DNA from: Niebla homalea
Taxonomy: Eukaryota; Ascomycota; Lecanoromycetes; Lecanorales; Ramalinaceae
Direction of reading: 5' to 3'
NCBI GenBank assembly: GCA_019925105.1
Contig: JAHGAU010000009.1
Coordinates: 1,364,001 to 1,428,000, forward strand
DNA length: 64,000 nucleotides
Shown: one piece after another, positions 13,584-24,363 of the stretch
Layout of the letters: every line of letters starts with the position of its first letter
Position numbering within the stretch: the first letter of the stretch is position 1
The notes under the pieces: model-generated
Databases searched by the model: none
What the model saw: the letters and a program-made list of their open reading frames with translations, nothing else
Told to the model about the DNA's origin: nothing
Position numbers and translations under genes: made by a program

Positions 13584-13918
13584 TGTTAGGGACTCAGCAG
13601 AGCTGATCCATGCCGCGCAACGGGTTCCGCATTGCTTAACACCCGCACTCGCACTGTATATAGCTCACCACCACCACACTCAGGTAGATCATTATTTATA
13701 CTTTACTTTATCTATATATTTTACTAAGTGTGGCGTGCTCAGTATAAAGGGTAAAAATGTATGTAATATGTATGATTGTTGAGTAGCTAACTATGTGGGT
13801 GCTATATATATAAAGGTGCGTGCGCCAAGCAAACGGAACAAGGTAGAGCCGCTCCGCTCCGGTAAGGCTGAGGCCTGAGGATCAGCTCTGCTGATGCCCT
13901 AACACTAAGGCTCTCATT
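13584..13918 (+). repeat. 5' LTR of family B element, interrupted by a solo LTR
   Basis: 13584-13728 plus 13910-13918 together match 15451-15604. The interruption 13729-13904 is a separate solo LTR with its own duplication CTAAG. Confidence 0.75.
13729..13904 (-). repeat. Solo LTR inserted in a family B LTR
   Basis: 176 bp, TGTGGCG...CCTAACA as displayed, flanked by the exact 5-bp duplication CTAAG (13724-13728, 13905-13909). Read on the minus strand it starts TGTTAGGG-CATCAGCAGAG, like the family B LTR start, which gives its orientation. Its core (CGCCAAGCAAACGGAACAAGG) resembles the family A LTR. It is comparatively GC-rich and little mutated. Confidence 0.8.
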
Positions 13919-13921
13919 ATT

Positions 13922-13934
13922 TGATAGTAATAAC
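13922..13934 (+). other. Primer-binding-site-like motif, family B (plus copy)
   Basis: TGATAGTAATAAC, three bases inside the LTR. It differs from TGGTAGCAATAGC only by RIP-type transitions. Confidence 0.6.
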
Positions 13935-15164
13935 TAAAGATCATAATCCTTACATCGCATTATTAAAATATAGACGTAATACGCACGTCTTACCAGCGAT
14001 TAAGATCATTAATAAGACGAGCGATTACCCGGATCGCATTTACTAGAAAATCAATACTTCAGTTATTAATCACTCACTCTATTAATTAAGTAATCCAGTA
14101 ATATTATTACCAGCTATACTCTTATTAAGATTATAATCACTTTACCAGAAGTACCTTAAAGCCAGTCCCTTTTAGATAGGCAAGATAGTAATATTATTAT
14201 TAATTATAATATAATAAATAAGCAACGCGCAATTTAAATAAGTCCTTAATCGACTTATATTAAAGTCCATATTAATAATTAAGAAGACAATATTAAAGCC
14301 GCTTTAAATCAGTTTTAACGCCTATAATAACGTCTTTACCTTTACCTCGATCCTTAAATATACTGGTAATATTGATCTAAAACAGATCCATTAATATCTT
14401 TAAGGTAAAGCCGTTGATTAATATATAATCCTTAGTTTTACTACGTAAGTAAATATTAATATAAGTAAAGAGTTATAAATATAAAAGCTTAAGAAACGAT
14501 TTAAGGAAGAGATAATTAAGAAAGTCTTTATTAAATAAATCTATTATAACGATAAGCGTATTTTTAAATATAATATATTAAAATTACTATTAGGATCATT
14601 AAAATAATACCGAATCTATAAGGATAAATTCCTATTTAATAATAAGCTTTATGATTACCTTAAAATCTCTTATTACTTTTGTAATATTATTAATATAAAG
14701 AGTTACTCTTTAAAATTATTATTAAAACTAGTAAAAAGAGCTATTCTTTAAAACCACGACCAGCCTAGGGAATAAATCTATTATTAATTAAAGGAGCAAT
14801 TCTTTATTAATACTATACCTAAATTACCCGTAAAAGCCTTAAAGAAATATAAGGTTTATTAAGAGCCCTTTACGTTTAAGAACTAGCTATATAAGTATTT
14901 ACGGACGTATTATTTTAATAAATAAGAATAGATCTTTAATGATCTTTTATTAAAATTACCCTTATTAACTTTAAAGCGTTACCGCATTTATAAAGCGGAC
15001 TTTAACTTTAATAATAAGCTTTATAGCTATTTATATATTTACTATAAATTTAAGTAATTATAAAGGCTTTACCCTAGAGATTACGTTTATAATATATTTA
15101 CCTTGCTCGACCGTTATCCCGTAGCCTTCGATTTTTTGGTTTCTTGCCTACCTTACGGTACTCA

Positions 15165-15270
15165 ATTTAATTATACCCCGGAAATCACGGATTTAAGCGA
15201 TTCAGCTTAATTATAATACTTAAAACCGCGATTATTTCCCGGGTACGATTGCGATAATTACCCGGATCGC
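15165..15270 (-). repeat. Conserved hairpin block, copy in family B element
   Basis: Includes CGGATTTAAGCGATTCAGC, TTTCCCGGGTACGATTGCGA and TAATTACCCGG. The two CCCGGGTA/TTACCCGG arms are complementary. The same order of motifs occurs inverted at 16585-16690 and in the same direction at 40865-40965. It is followed by a TATATAAGG box near 15366. Confidence 0.65.
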
Positions 15271-15450
15271 CTTTTTTTTTAACTTTTACCTTTTATTATA
15301 TACTTCTTAGTAATAACCCCTTTATATAATTACCCTTGTATATACTCGGCGCTAAAATAGGCCTATATAAGGCTCCGGAACCCTTAGTATATACACGTTT
15401 TGTTATTATTATTGCTTATGGGGCATAAGCCTTTTTTATAAGTAACAAAT

Positions 15451-15604
15451 TATTAAAGACTTAACAGAGCTAATCCATGCCGCGGAACGGGTTCCGCATT
15501 ACTTGGCATCCGCACTCGCACTGTATATAGCTTACCACCACCATACTCAGGTAGATCATCATTCATACTTTACTTTATCCATACATTTTACTAGGGCTCT
15601 CACA
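15451..15604 (+). repeat. 3' LTR of family B element (plus copy)
   Basis: 154 bp. It is almost perfectly inverted relative to 16299-16445, the facing LTR of the neighbouring element. Confidence 0.8.
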
Positions 15605-16298
15605 GGAGATAACGTTATATTATTTATATATATTTCTTTTTTTTTGCATTATATTATTAATAATTATAACGGTCTTTAAAAAAGGATTAAAATGTTTTTT
15701 ATTAATACTTATTGGATTTTATTCTTTTCATTATTTTAACTTTAACTTATCGGAAAGTTTAAGATACTTAATACGCGGTATAAATACTGTAAGATAATCT
15801 TTATAAAATAAGTTATGTATAAAAGTTTAATTTATCCTTTTTCATCTATGTAAAGCTTTATATTCTTTTATAAAGCCTTTAATAATAAATAATCCGATTT
15901 AACGAGGTTTAAGTTTTTTTTAAGATTTAAGGTAAAATCCCGTTATATAATTAATTAACTTTCCTTTAACGGGTTTTAACTTTATACTCCCTTATTATAG
16001 CGTCTTTTCTATTGGTCCTTTATTACGTTTAACTTCTTTTATAACTTTTCTTTAATATTTACTTGGTTTATTATAAATCCTTAAATAGTTCTATATATCA
16101 TTTTTTTTAAAGGCGGTATTATTCTTTCTATAATATATATTTTAATTCTTAATTTAATTACGTTCAGTTTATATATTATATCCGGCTTAATCCCGAAAAG
16201 GATATTAATAAAAATATACTTTAGACATTTAATATATCTTAAGTTAATACTTTATATTATTAATCTTCTTACTTATATTTAATTATATTTTTATTATG
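15605..16298. other. Spacer between two inverted LTR elements (old Gypsy fragment)
   Basis: RIP-mutated DNA without readable domains. By the target duplications on both sides it was continuous with sequence before 13584 and after 18413, so it is a fragment of the old minus-strand element. Confidence 0.55.
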
Positions 16299-16445
16299 TG
16301 TGAGAGCCCTAGTAAAAGTATGGATAATGTATATGAATGATGATCTATCTAGGTGCATGGTAGTAAGCTATATACAGTGAGTGCGGGCGCCAAGCAATGC
16401 GGAACCCGTTCCGCGGCATGGATTAGCTCTATTAAGTCCTTAATA
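16299..16445 (-). repeat. 3' LTR of family B element (minus copy)
   Basis: Displayed ends TGTGAGAGCCC and CCTTAATA. Pairs with 18267-18413. Confidence 0.8.
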
Positions 16446-16584
16446 ATTTGTTACTCACAAAAAAGGCTTATACCCCATAAGCAACAATAATAATAAGAAT
16501 GTGCATATTAAGGGGTTCCGGGGCCTTATATAAGCCTATCTTAGCGCCGAGTATACGTAGGGGTAATAGTGGAAGTTGAAAAAA

Positions 16585-16690
16585 TCGACCCGGGTAATTA
16601 TCGTAATCGTACCCGGGAAATAATCGTGGTTTTTCAAGTTTTTTTAAGTTCTAAATTGCTTAAAAACGATATCTCCGAGGTATTACCGGG
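16585..16690 (+). repeat. Conserved hairpin block, second family B copy
   Basis: Reads CCCGGGTAATTATCGTAATC then GTACCCGGGAAATAATCG and later GCTTAAAAACGATATCTCCG. The CCCGGGTA and TACCCGGG arms can pair. It is the inverted counterpart of 15165-15270. Confidence 0.65.
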
Positions 16691-18266
16691 TTAGGTACTT
16701 ACGGATTATCTATAATCCGTATCGTAGATAGCTCCGTAATAGTAAGCTTCTTAAAGGTGTTAATATAGTATATTGCGGGAAAGGAATTTATTAAAGTAAA
16801 TACGGTATTAACTCTTAATTATTAAGTATAATTTATATAATAATTAAGTATAGCGTTACTGATTTATAAATACGGGTATTAAGTCGTTTATTAAAGTAGG
16901 TATTATAAACGTAACGTTACGGCCTTATTCCAGCATTATCGTAAATAATTTAAGTATAGGTTTTTCGGCGATAATAGTAAAGTTGGTAAAGATAGGCTTA
17001 TCGTTATCGTTATCGTCGTTTAAGTAAATATCGTTATTATTATTATTAATATAATATACATACTCCTCCTCCTTTTTAATATACTGGCTTAAGTTAACCT
17101 TTTAAAACTTCGGCTTATATTTCTTTTCCTTTTTAAAGTTACGGTATAGGTACTATAAGCTTTATTAACGCTCTTAAAGCTTTTATTAACGGTCTTATTA
17201 ACGTAAGTTATTAAATAAATACGTTAACGAGTATAAATACGGCTTATATATGTTAAACCAGTTATACTTAACGTCATTAATCTATTAAATAAGATCCGTA
17301 ATCGTTACGGTGATTATAAACATAAAGAGTTACGTCCGGAGGTAAACGTTAAGGTAATTATACGCCGTTATTACTTGGCCGGCCTTAGTTAAGAGGCTTA
17401 TAGTATATTTATTAAGAATAATGATTTTTTAAACGTATTCCTTAAGGTCCTTATAAGTACGGATATTACCAATAGTATAACGGAGTGACTCGAACTTTTA
17501 TAGGGCCACTATAAGTAATTCCCTAAACCTCTTCTTAAGCTCGGTAATTTAAAGATTAAGGTTAATATATATATTCCGGCTCTAAGTACTATATAAAGCT
17601 TATTAATATATTATCTTTCGGCCTTACCTTATAAGTATTAATTGATATACCGTAAATTAACCTCCTTAATTTTAAGACGTTAAATAAAGGAGAAAACGTC
17701 ATAATAAATCCTTAAGTCACTCGTATATATTACCGGCTTAATACTATTATTATCGGGATTAAAGAAATTAATATCTTTAGGCCTAAATTTGGGTATATCG
17801 GCCCTAAATGCTACAGCTATAAATATAGTTTAAATTAACGTTAAAAAAGCTTGGAATTGCTTTTTACTTATAATAATTTATAATATATCGACGGTATCGG
17901 TATTAGTATTAGTAATCTTAATGTTTACGAGGATAGAGTATAGGGGAAGATTTAAGGGTAATAATAGAATAAACTTATCTTTAAGTATTTCGTCTTTAAT
18001 ACTTACTTATTTTACGGCCTTTATACTGTATTCCGCCTGGATATTAATACGTCTTTTAACTTAATTAATAAAGGCGTTAGAGCGTACCTTAAAGGGTATC
18101 ATCTATTACCTATAATTGCGACGTTTAAAAGGTAAAAATTGAAGGGGCTATTAATAGAGGACTCTCGGTACAATATTACCGTATTTATTCGTTATCTGAA
18201 GTCTGCGTTTCTAGTATTATCCTAATAAGTACCGTAAGATGGATAAACTCGTTATTACTATTAAAT

Positions 18267-18413
18267 TGTAAGAGCCTTAATAAAAGTATGGATAATATAT
18301 ATAAATAATAATCTATTTAGGTGTATGGTGGTAAGCTATATACAATAAGTGCGGGCGCCAAGCAATACGGAACCCGTTCCGCGGCATGGAACAGCTCTGC
18401 TGAGTCCCTAACA
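18267..18413 (-). repeat. 5' LTR of family B element (minus copy)
   Basis: 147 bp. The last 60 bases (GCGGCATGGAACAGCTCTGC region) are little mutated compared with the surroundings. Confidence 0.8.
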
Positions 18414-18699
18414 TTATGTTTATATTTTCTTTATTATATTTTATTAAATTTAATTATTAAACTTTATTATATTTATTATTTTATATACCGTACTTAATAC
18501 CAGAATAAATTCAATATTATATAACCGGAAAAAGCTTTTTATCCTTTTATTTATAAGTACCTTCTTAATATTTATATATATTATAATAGGTTTTAAGTAA
18601 TAATTTATATATTTTTTAACGTAATAATTATATCCTTTACTTTAATTTACTTAATATAAAATAGTTATATAAATCGCGAGAAATAATTTATTATATTAA

Positions 18700-20520
18700 A
18701 AATGTACCAAAAACCGCCTTATATTTATTTAAAAGAGTCAATAAAGTCCGCTTTAAATAGGTTAAAGAAGGTTTCTACCTTAATTAAACTTAACAAAACC
18801 GTATAATTTCCGTATACTTACTTTATATAAGCTAAGTACCCTTATATATATTTAACGATATTTTTTATTATATTTAATTATTAATAATAATACCGTAATT
18901 TCTTTAATATAACTTTTAATAAAAAGTATCCCGTATTATTATAGACTTCCTTGAGTATTTACAATATTTTCCTTTTTAGTAAATCTATTATTTAACGCTT
19001 TTTATATTAATAAAGTAATTTATTAATAGTTAAATTAAATTTATATTTTATAAGTTATTTATTGCATTTAATTTATTATACCCTATTTTTCTTTTTTTAA
19101 CTTTATCCTTATTTTAAGGTATTTAATAATATTAATATATTAATCATTATTTTTATAATAAAGCAATTCTTTAAGTTTTAATAATTTTATAAGCTTATAA
19201 TCGATTTATATACATTTTATTTTATAATTATTATTTAATTTTATACTATATATCCGTACTGGCTTATTATCGATTATCTTTTATAATTATAATTCTTTTA
19301 TATCCACTTTCTTTTTTTTTTATTTGTATTTTTCTTTATTAACTTTCCTTTTACATCTTAAGTAAATCAACGTTTTAACTATATTGTCGTAATTTATATA
19401 TTATTATAAACCTTAATTTTATCCTTCCTCACTTTTTTAAAGAATTCCTTTAATATAACGCGATATTCCTTTTTATTATTCTTCTAGAATTATACAGTAT
19501 TATTCTTATTCTTTTATACTTTAAAGGCTATTTTCTTTATTACCTTATTAAGTACGTAATTTAAACTATCAAATAATACTTTTAATAAATTATCCGTAGC
19601 TTTATTAATCTCTTTTTTAATATATTTAGTTTTAATATATAGCCTTCTTAATTTATTTATTTATTTTATAAAAATATTCTTATAATAATTTATATTTATA
19701 AGTTTTATAAATAACTTATAATTTATATATATAATTAAAACCTTTTTTATATCCAATATATAAAAGAACTTCTCTTTAAATATAATAATAATTATTAATT
19801 CTTACTTATAAGTATTATAATTACGTTCCGCCTTATTTATTATATATAAGTTATAAATAAATAAGACGGTATGGGCAGTACAGATGTGTAAAGGAGCGGA
19901 AGTGCAACGAGCCTGGGGGCAGCCCCTATGAGGACACGGTCGTGGTATTATTGATTTTTATGGGGGAGTTAGAACACAGGAAATATACGAATAGATTACC
20001 ACTTTCTGGACGGCTATTAATATCCTCTACCTTAAGGGATAAAGGATAAAGGCCTGGTAAACGCCGGTTTTTGCCTTAACGTTATAAGTATTAGGTTTTT
20101 ACGGCTACCAGTAAGGCCAAAAGGCCGCGTATTAAGGAACGCCGGAATTAGCTTAGCTAGATCCGTAGTATAAATCAATCAATCAATCAATCAAATAAGA
20201 CGGTATAACCGTTTTAGATTTAAATAATATAATTTCCCGCTTTATGTTTTAAGGTATTTTAATATATATAAATTGGTATCTTTAAGTTTTATTTAAATAA
20301 AGTTTTAACCTCCGCTATTTTATTTTATATAAATTAAAATAGTATATCTTCTAACTCTTTTTATCTTTACTTTGTATTTCCGGTTAAACGGGGAAATAAA
20401 TAAACCATCTTTATAAAGCTCTTCATTTATTTCTTCATTATATTAATAATACTTAAGAATCCTTTAATGTCCCTTATATTTTACGGTATAAACCAATTAA
20501 ATATCTTCTTATATTTTTTA
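18700..20520 (-). pseudogene. Gypsy pol remnant: RNase H and integrase of the old element
   Basis: Minus-strand reading, ignoring RIP stops. About 18960-18700 gives the integrase zinc-binding and core entry: EVYNNTGYFLLK, then a degenerate L-K-K-L-R-Y-Y-Y, KYGNYTVLLSLIKV-like and FKADFIDSFK, matching H-x-G-H-F/C-x-x-C plus the first catalytic D region of Ty3/Gypsy integrases. About 20520-20230 resembles the segment between reverse transcriptase and RNase H (RDIKGFL...). The frame is cut by a LINE fragment at 19873-20192. Every part carries many TAA/TAG stops. Confidence 0.65.
19873..20192 (+). mobile_element. 5'-truncated Tad-like LINE insertion with (TCAA)n tail
   Basis: About 320 bp ending in a TCAA/AATC tandem tail (about 20174-20192), flanked by the exact 14-bp duplication AAATAAGACGGTAT (19859-19872, 20193-20206). 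The last 190 bases align with the 3' end of the LINE at 24364-31030, for example AACGCCGGAATTAGCTTAGC and CCGTAGTATAAAT. The sequence retains many C and G bases, in contrast to the neighbours, suggesting a recent or lightly mutated insertion. Known: truncated 5' ends, simple-repeat tails and variable-length duplications are hallmarks of target-primed reverse transcription. Confidence 0.85.
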
Positions 20521-20885
20521 GGTTTAATGTATATACGTTCTTTTAATTTATAATCTTTTCTTAACGCTTTGATCTTTATTATATTAATTTTCAACTTATT
20601 AAATAACAACTTTAACTTTAATTATAGAATTTATAAAAAAAAATCTTTTAAGAAAATAAACTAATTTTCTTATATTTTATATACTTGAAAGATATTATTA
20701 AGGTAAAAAATTAAGTTAATAAAGTTATATTTTTTTAAGAATTAAAAAGAATAACTCCGGGTTTGATTTAAAGATAACTCTTAATATAATATTTATAAAT
20801 TTAATAAAAATAAATATATATATATATATAGCTTAGAATATTTTCGTTAATTATTATTATTTAATACCTAATATATTAAAGGTAA

Positions 20886-21614
20886 GGGGCGAGCGCGGCG
20901 AAATGGCGTTTTTACGTACAGAAGATAAACTATAGAATAGTTAAATATTTTAAGGGTAAAGGACGATTTCATTAAGAGCCCTTAAACCCTATCCGGTAAG
21001 TTACGTAATTAATATAGATAAAATAATAATAAATATTTAACGGTTCGTTAATATTTATAATTAACCTTAAATAAGCTTAATTGCCATATAGGGCCAGTAA
21101 AAAGGGGTTATAAGGATTTAACGTTAAAAGGTTAAAGTTAAGATTAAATAGGATTAATTTAAAAAGTTACGTAATAAAATATTTAAAACGAAGTCCCCGT
21201 ATTAAGAGAAATAAAGTTATATAATCGGGGCCGCCTTCCCTTAATTAAGCTTAATATTATTATTAAAATCCTTACCGCGGATTATAACGTTAAAAAGTAA
21301 AAAATTCTTAATAAAAATAATAAATTAAGGATTTAAAATAATTATTAATCTTAATCAGATTAACGTAAAGACTCGGTTATAATATTAAGGTAAGTAATTA
21401 CGGGGAAGAGGTTTTTATTTAAATTAGGTTAGTATTTAGGGTAAGCTAGGGCTAAATTAGCCGATTACGGTTTCTTCTTCCCTTTTAAAATTAAAGTAAT
21501 AAGTTTAAAATAAATATAGATATTAAAATAACTATAACTTAGCCACCAGTATTATGGAACGCTGAAATTAGCTTAAAAGTAGCTAGACTCGTGTATAAAT
21601 AAATCAATCAATTA
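20886..21614 (+). mobile_element. 729-bp non-autonomous retroposon, copy 1
   Basis: Starts GGGGCGAGCGCGGCGAAATG and ends in an AATCAATCAATT tail, flanked by the exact 13-bp duplication ATATTAAAGGTAA (20873-20885, 21615-21627). Two further copies of the same length exist at 57177-57903 and, inverted, 31445-32173. All three begin at the same base, so this is a defined unit and not a randomly truncated LINE. The last 50 bases (GAACGCTGAAATTAGCTT, AGCTAGACT, TATAAAT plus tail) resemble the LINE 3' end. No coding frame or clear RNA polymerase III A/B boxes were seen. Confidence 0.85.
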
Positions 21615-21627
21615 ATATTAAAGGTAA

Positions 21628-24363
21628 AATAATATTAATTATCGGAATATACTTTTACCGCTTAATAATCATACTTTATATTTACCTGAAAAAAATTTCA
21701 TATAATAAAATCCTTAATAAATTATATATTTTTTCTATTAGCTTTATATAAAATACGGCCGGGCACTTTATATATAAAATAATAATTAAATCTAAGTCGC
21801 GGTTTAAATTTTTTTTTATAAATATAAGGAATATATTCTATATACTTATTCATTTATCAACTTATATATATTTTTTATATATATTTGACTTAATTCTTTA
21901 TTATATAATTATTTCAAGTTATTATTCCTTATATATTTATAATATTTAAAGTATTTTAAATTATATCTAATTATTCGTGATGTTATCCCTTAATATAATG
22001 TTTTCTTCTTTTACTTATATTTATAGCTTTTTGTATAACTTTAAAGTATTAATCTTTCTTTTTAAGGTTTTTTTATCCGTTATAAATATAATTTATAATA
22101 ACTTTATTTTAATATTTACTTTTTTATTTTATAATTTTAAAGTTAACTTATTTATTATTTTATATATATATCTTAAGTATGTTTAATAGATATTATATTT
22201 ATATTTTAATAACCTTTAATAAGTTATTAAATTATTAAGTTATTTAATTCTTAAGATTATACTTTTTATAATAAGTAAATAGTTCTTATTATTTTTACTT
22301 TTTATTTACTTTATTTTCTAGTTTATATTATTTTAATATATAGGTTTCTTTTTTTTATTATTAATATTTTTAAGTTATTAATTATTCTTTTAATATATAT
22401 GATCGTTTACCTTTATTATTATAAATATTATAAATCCAATTAATATTATTTCTTCTTCATATATTATATATTCTTTATATCGTTTGAAGCTATTTTATGT
22501 AATTAATAATCACTTTAGGTATTATATTATCTCTCTATTTATCTTATTAGGTATTAAGTTTATAAATTTAATTATTTTTTATTTCCGTTTAATAAATTAT
22601 AATTAACATAAAATAAGGCTTATTTCTAATTTAAATTTATTATTTATGTTATATATAATATTTTTCCCGGTTCTTTCATCGTTTCTTGAATACTTTTAAG
22701 CCTCTTTATTATTTCTTAAGTACTCCCGCTGTTATTATATCCCTTCCAATTCTCTTAATTTTTAACTTAATTATTTTTTTTTATTTTTTATTTAATTTTT
22801 TAATTTTTATTTTATTACTTTAATTTATTCTTAGTTTTCTCCTATTTGCTCCGATTACCTTTTATATATTTTTATTTCTTTTTAAGTATACAAATATAAT
22901 TTTTTTTATTCATTAATCATTGGAATATACGTTTTTAAAGCTAATTCTATTCTTTAAATTGCTTTTTTTCTTAAAATTTATTTCTCTTTATTATTTTCTT
23001 TCTTTTTTTAATTTAATCTTTAAGTTTTCTTTATTATTTTTATATTCAAATAAGTTTATCTTAATTTTTTTTTTAATATTATTACGTTCTTATAGTATAG
23101 CTTCTTATATATTAACTTTTAACGTATCTTATTTAACGGACGTATTTAAGGTTTAAGTAATTAAATATTTTTTTTATAAAAAGTATCCTTAATTTTTAAT
23201 ATCTTTATTTCAATCTTAAATATAATTTATACATAAGATAATATATAATTACCCTTTACTATTAATATATTTAAGTAATTAACTTTAAGTAATATTAAAG
23301 GCCTTTTTTTTTATCCGTAATTCCTTTATTATATTTAAGTTAATTATAATAATATCCGATTTTTAATTGACTTTTATATTTAATAACTTATTTATTTATT
23401 CTGGTTAGTAAACAATTATTTTTTTATAAAGTATATTTATCTGTTTTTATTAAGTATAATTTTAAGATTATATTTTAAGCCGGTAATTATAATATTATTA
23501 ATCTTAAGCCGTTTATTTTAGATCATTTTTAATATATTTTTTCCGTTATTTTTAAATATTTTTTTAATAATTATAATTTTCTTATAACGTATATAATTAA
23601 GGTTTAATACGTTTTTTATAAAGTAGCTTATTTCCTTTCTAAAATATAATAAGAGTTATATTAAATATATTATAAGAAATATAATATTATTAATTAATAA
23701 GATCCGCTTAATGTTCGAAGCTTACTTTCTTAATAGTCCGATAATTTATTAAAATTCCTTTTTTCCACCAATTTTTATCTTTATTTTTAACTTTTTTTAA
23801 CTTACTTATTAATTTATATAAGCTTAACCTTGTCTTTTAAATCGTTATTTTTAATTCGTTATCGCTTTACGGCTATATTTATTATTATATTTATCTTACA
23901 TTTAACGTTTTGATTAAGGGGGTATCCTTTTTTATAATAATAGCTTTATAATTAAAGCCGTTAATTGCTTTTTTATTATTAACCTTATTAAGGACTTTTC
24001 CTTTTTCCTATATAATTAAGGCGATAATTATTATATTTATTAATATATTTAATTATTTATTAAGCGGTATAATGATAAATAATAATAATTATTAATAATC
24101 CGTATTATAACGCCCGTTTTTACGGTTTTAGTCTTTTTTTAAATATATCTTTTTTTATTAAAGTTTATATTATTTTTATTGTATTTTTATTTATAATTTA
24201 AATGCTTTTCCTTTAAGAATATATTATAATATTTATTAAGTATATTTTTATATTAAATAACTTAAAGTTAATAATATAAAGGTTTTTAAATTTAACCGGA
24301 TTAAATAGTATTAAAGTAAATTAATTATTTTCTTTAATATCTTAATTAATATATAAATTCTAT
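21628..24363 (-). other. RIP-mutated interior of the old Gypsy element
   Basis: About 2.7 kb of extremely AT-rich DNA. Weak open stretches at 21977-22186 and 22920-23156 are hydrophobic, low-complexity Leu/Ile/Phe/Lys-rich translations and I do not regard them as genes. The minus strand near 23560-23900 is lysine-rich and protein-like but unassigned. By position it should hold reverse transcriptase and gag of the minus-strand element, but I could not identify the motifs. Confidence 0.4.

Larger units (their letters stand above)
13584..15604 (+). mobile_element. Non-autonomous LTR retroelement (family B), plus orientation
   Basis: Two 154-bp LTRs (13584-13918 after removing a 181-bp nested insertion, and 15451-15604) begin TGTTAGGG/TATTAAAG and end CTCTCA-CA. 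Flanking bases GGAAA (13579-13583) and GGAGA (15605-15609) are a target duplication with one G-to-A change. The internal region (about 1.5 kb) lacks recognisable pol. A primer-site-like TGATAGTAATAAC follows the left LTR and the conserved hairpin block lies near the right LTR. The same LTR family bounds 16299-18413 in the opposite direction, but the central internal sequences differ. Confidence 0.75.
16299..18413 (-). mobile_element. Non-autonomous LTR retroelement (family B), minus orientation
   Basis: 147-bp LTRs at 16299-16445 and 18267-18413 with the exact duplication TTATG (16294-16298, 18414-18418). The internal region is 1.8 kb. A primer-site-like motif lies on the reverse strand three bases inside the right LTR (18251-18263), so the element reads minus, and the conserved hairpin block is near the left (3') LTR. 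The minus strand near 16700-17100 reads as an acidic, low-complexity protein (KKEEEYVYYINNNNNDIYLN) followed by a plausible globular stretch. No reverse transcriptase or integrase motif is present. I infer a gag-like-only unit, family unknown. Confidence 0.75.

Noticed and set aside
13584..13904. Apparent TIR transposon: TGTTAGGG...CAGCAGAGCTGATCC at the left and its inverse at the right.
   Set aside because: The right arm belongs to a separate solo LTR (13729-13904) with its own CTAAG duplication, inserted in the opposite direction into a related LTR. The outer LTR also continues at 13910-13918 and pairs with 15451-15604.
15200..16680. A single long-TIR (Polinton- or MULE-like) element.
   Set aside because: The inverted arms are the facing LTR plus hairpin-block ends of two independent LTR elements, each with its own target duplication (GGAAA/GGAGA and TTATG). 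There are no duplications at the outer edges of the arms.
21977..23156. Short hydrophobic open frames (69 and 78 codons) as small membrane proteins.
   Set aside because: Composition follows from TTT/TTA/ATA-rich RIP DNA, they lie inside a degraded retroelement, and no conserved motif is present.
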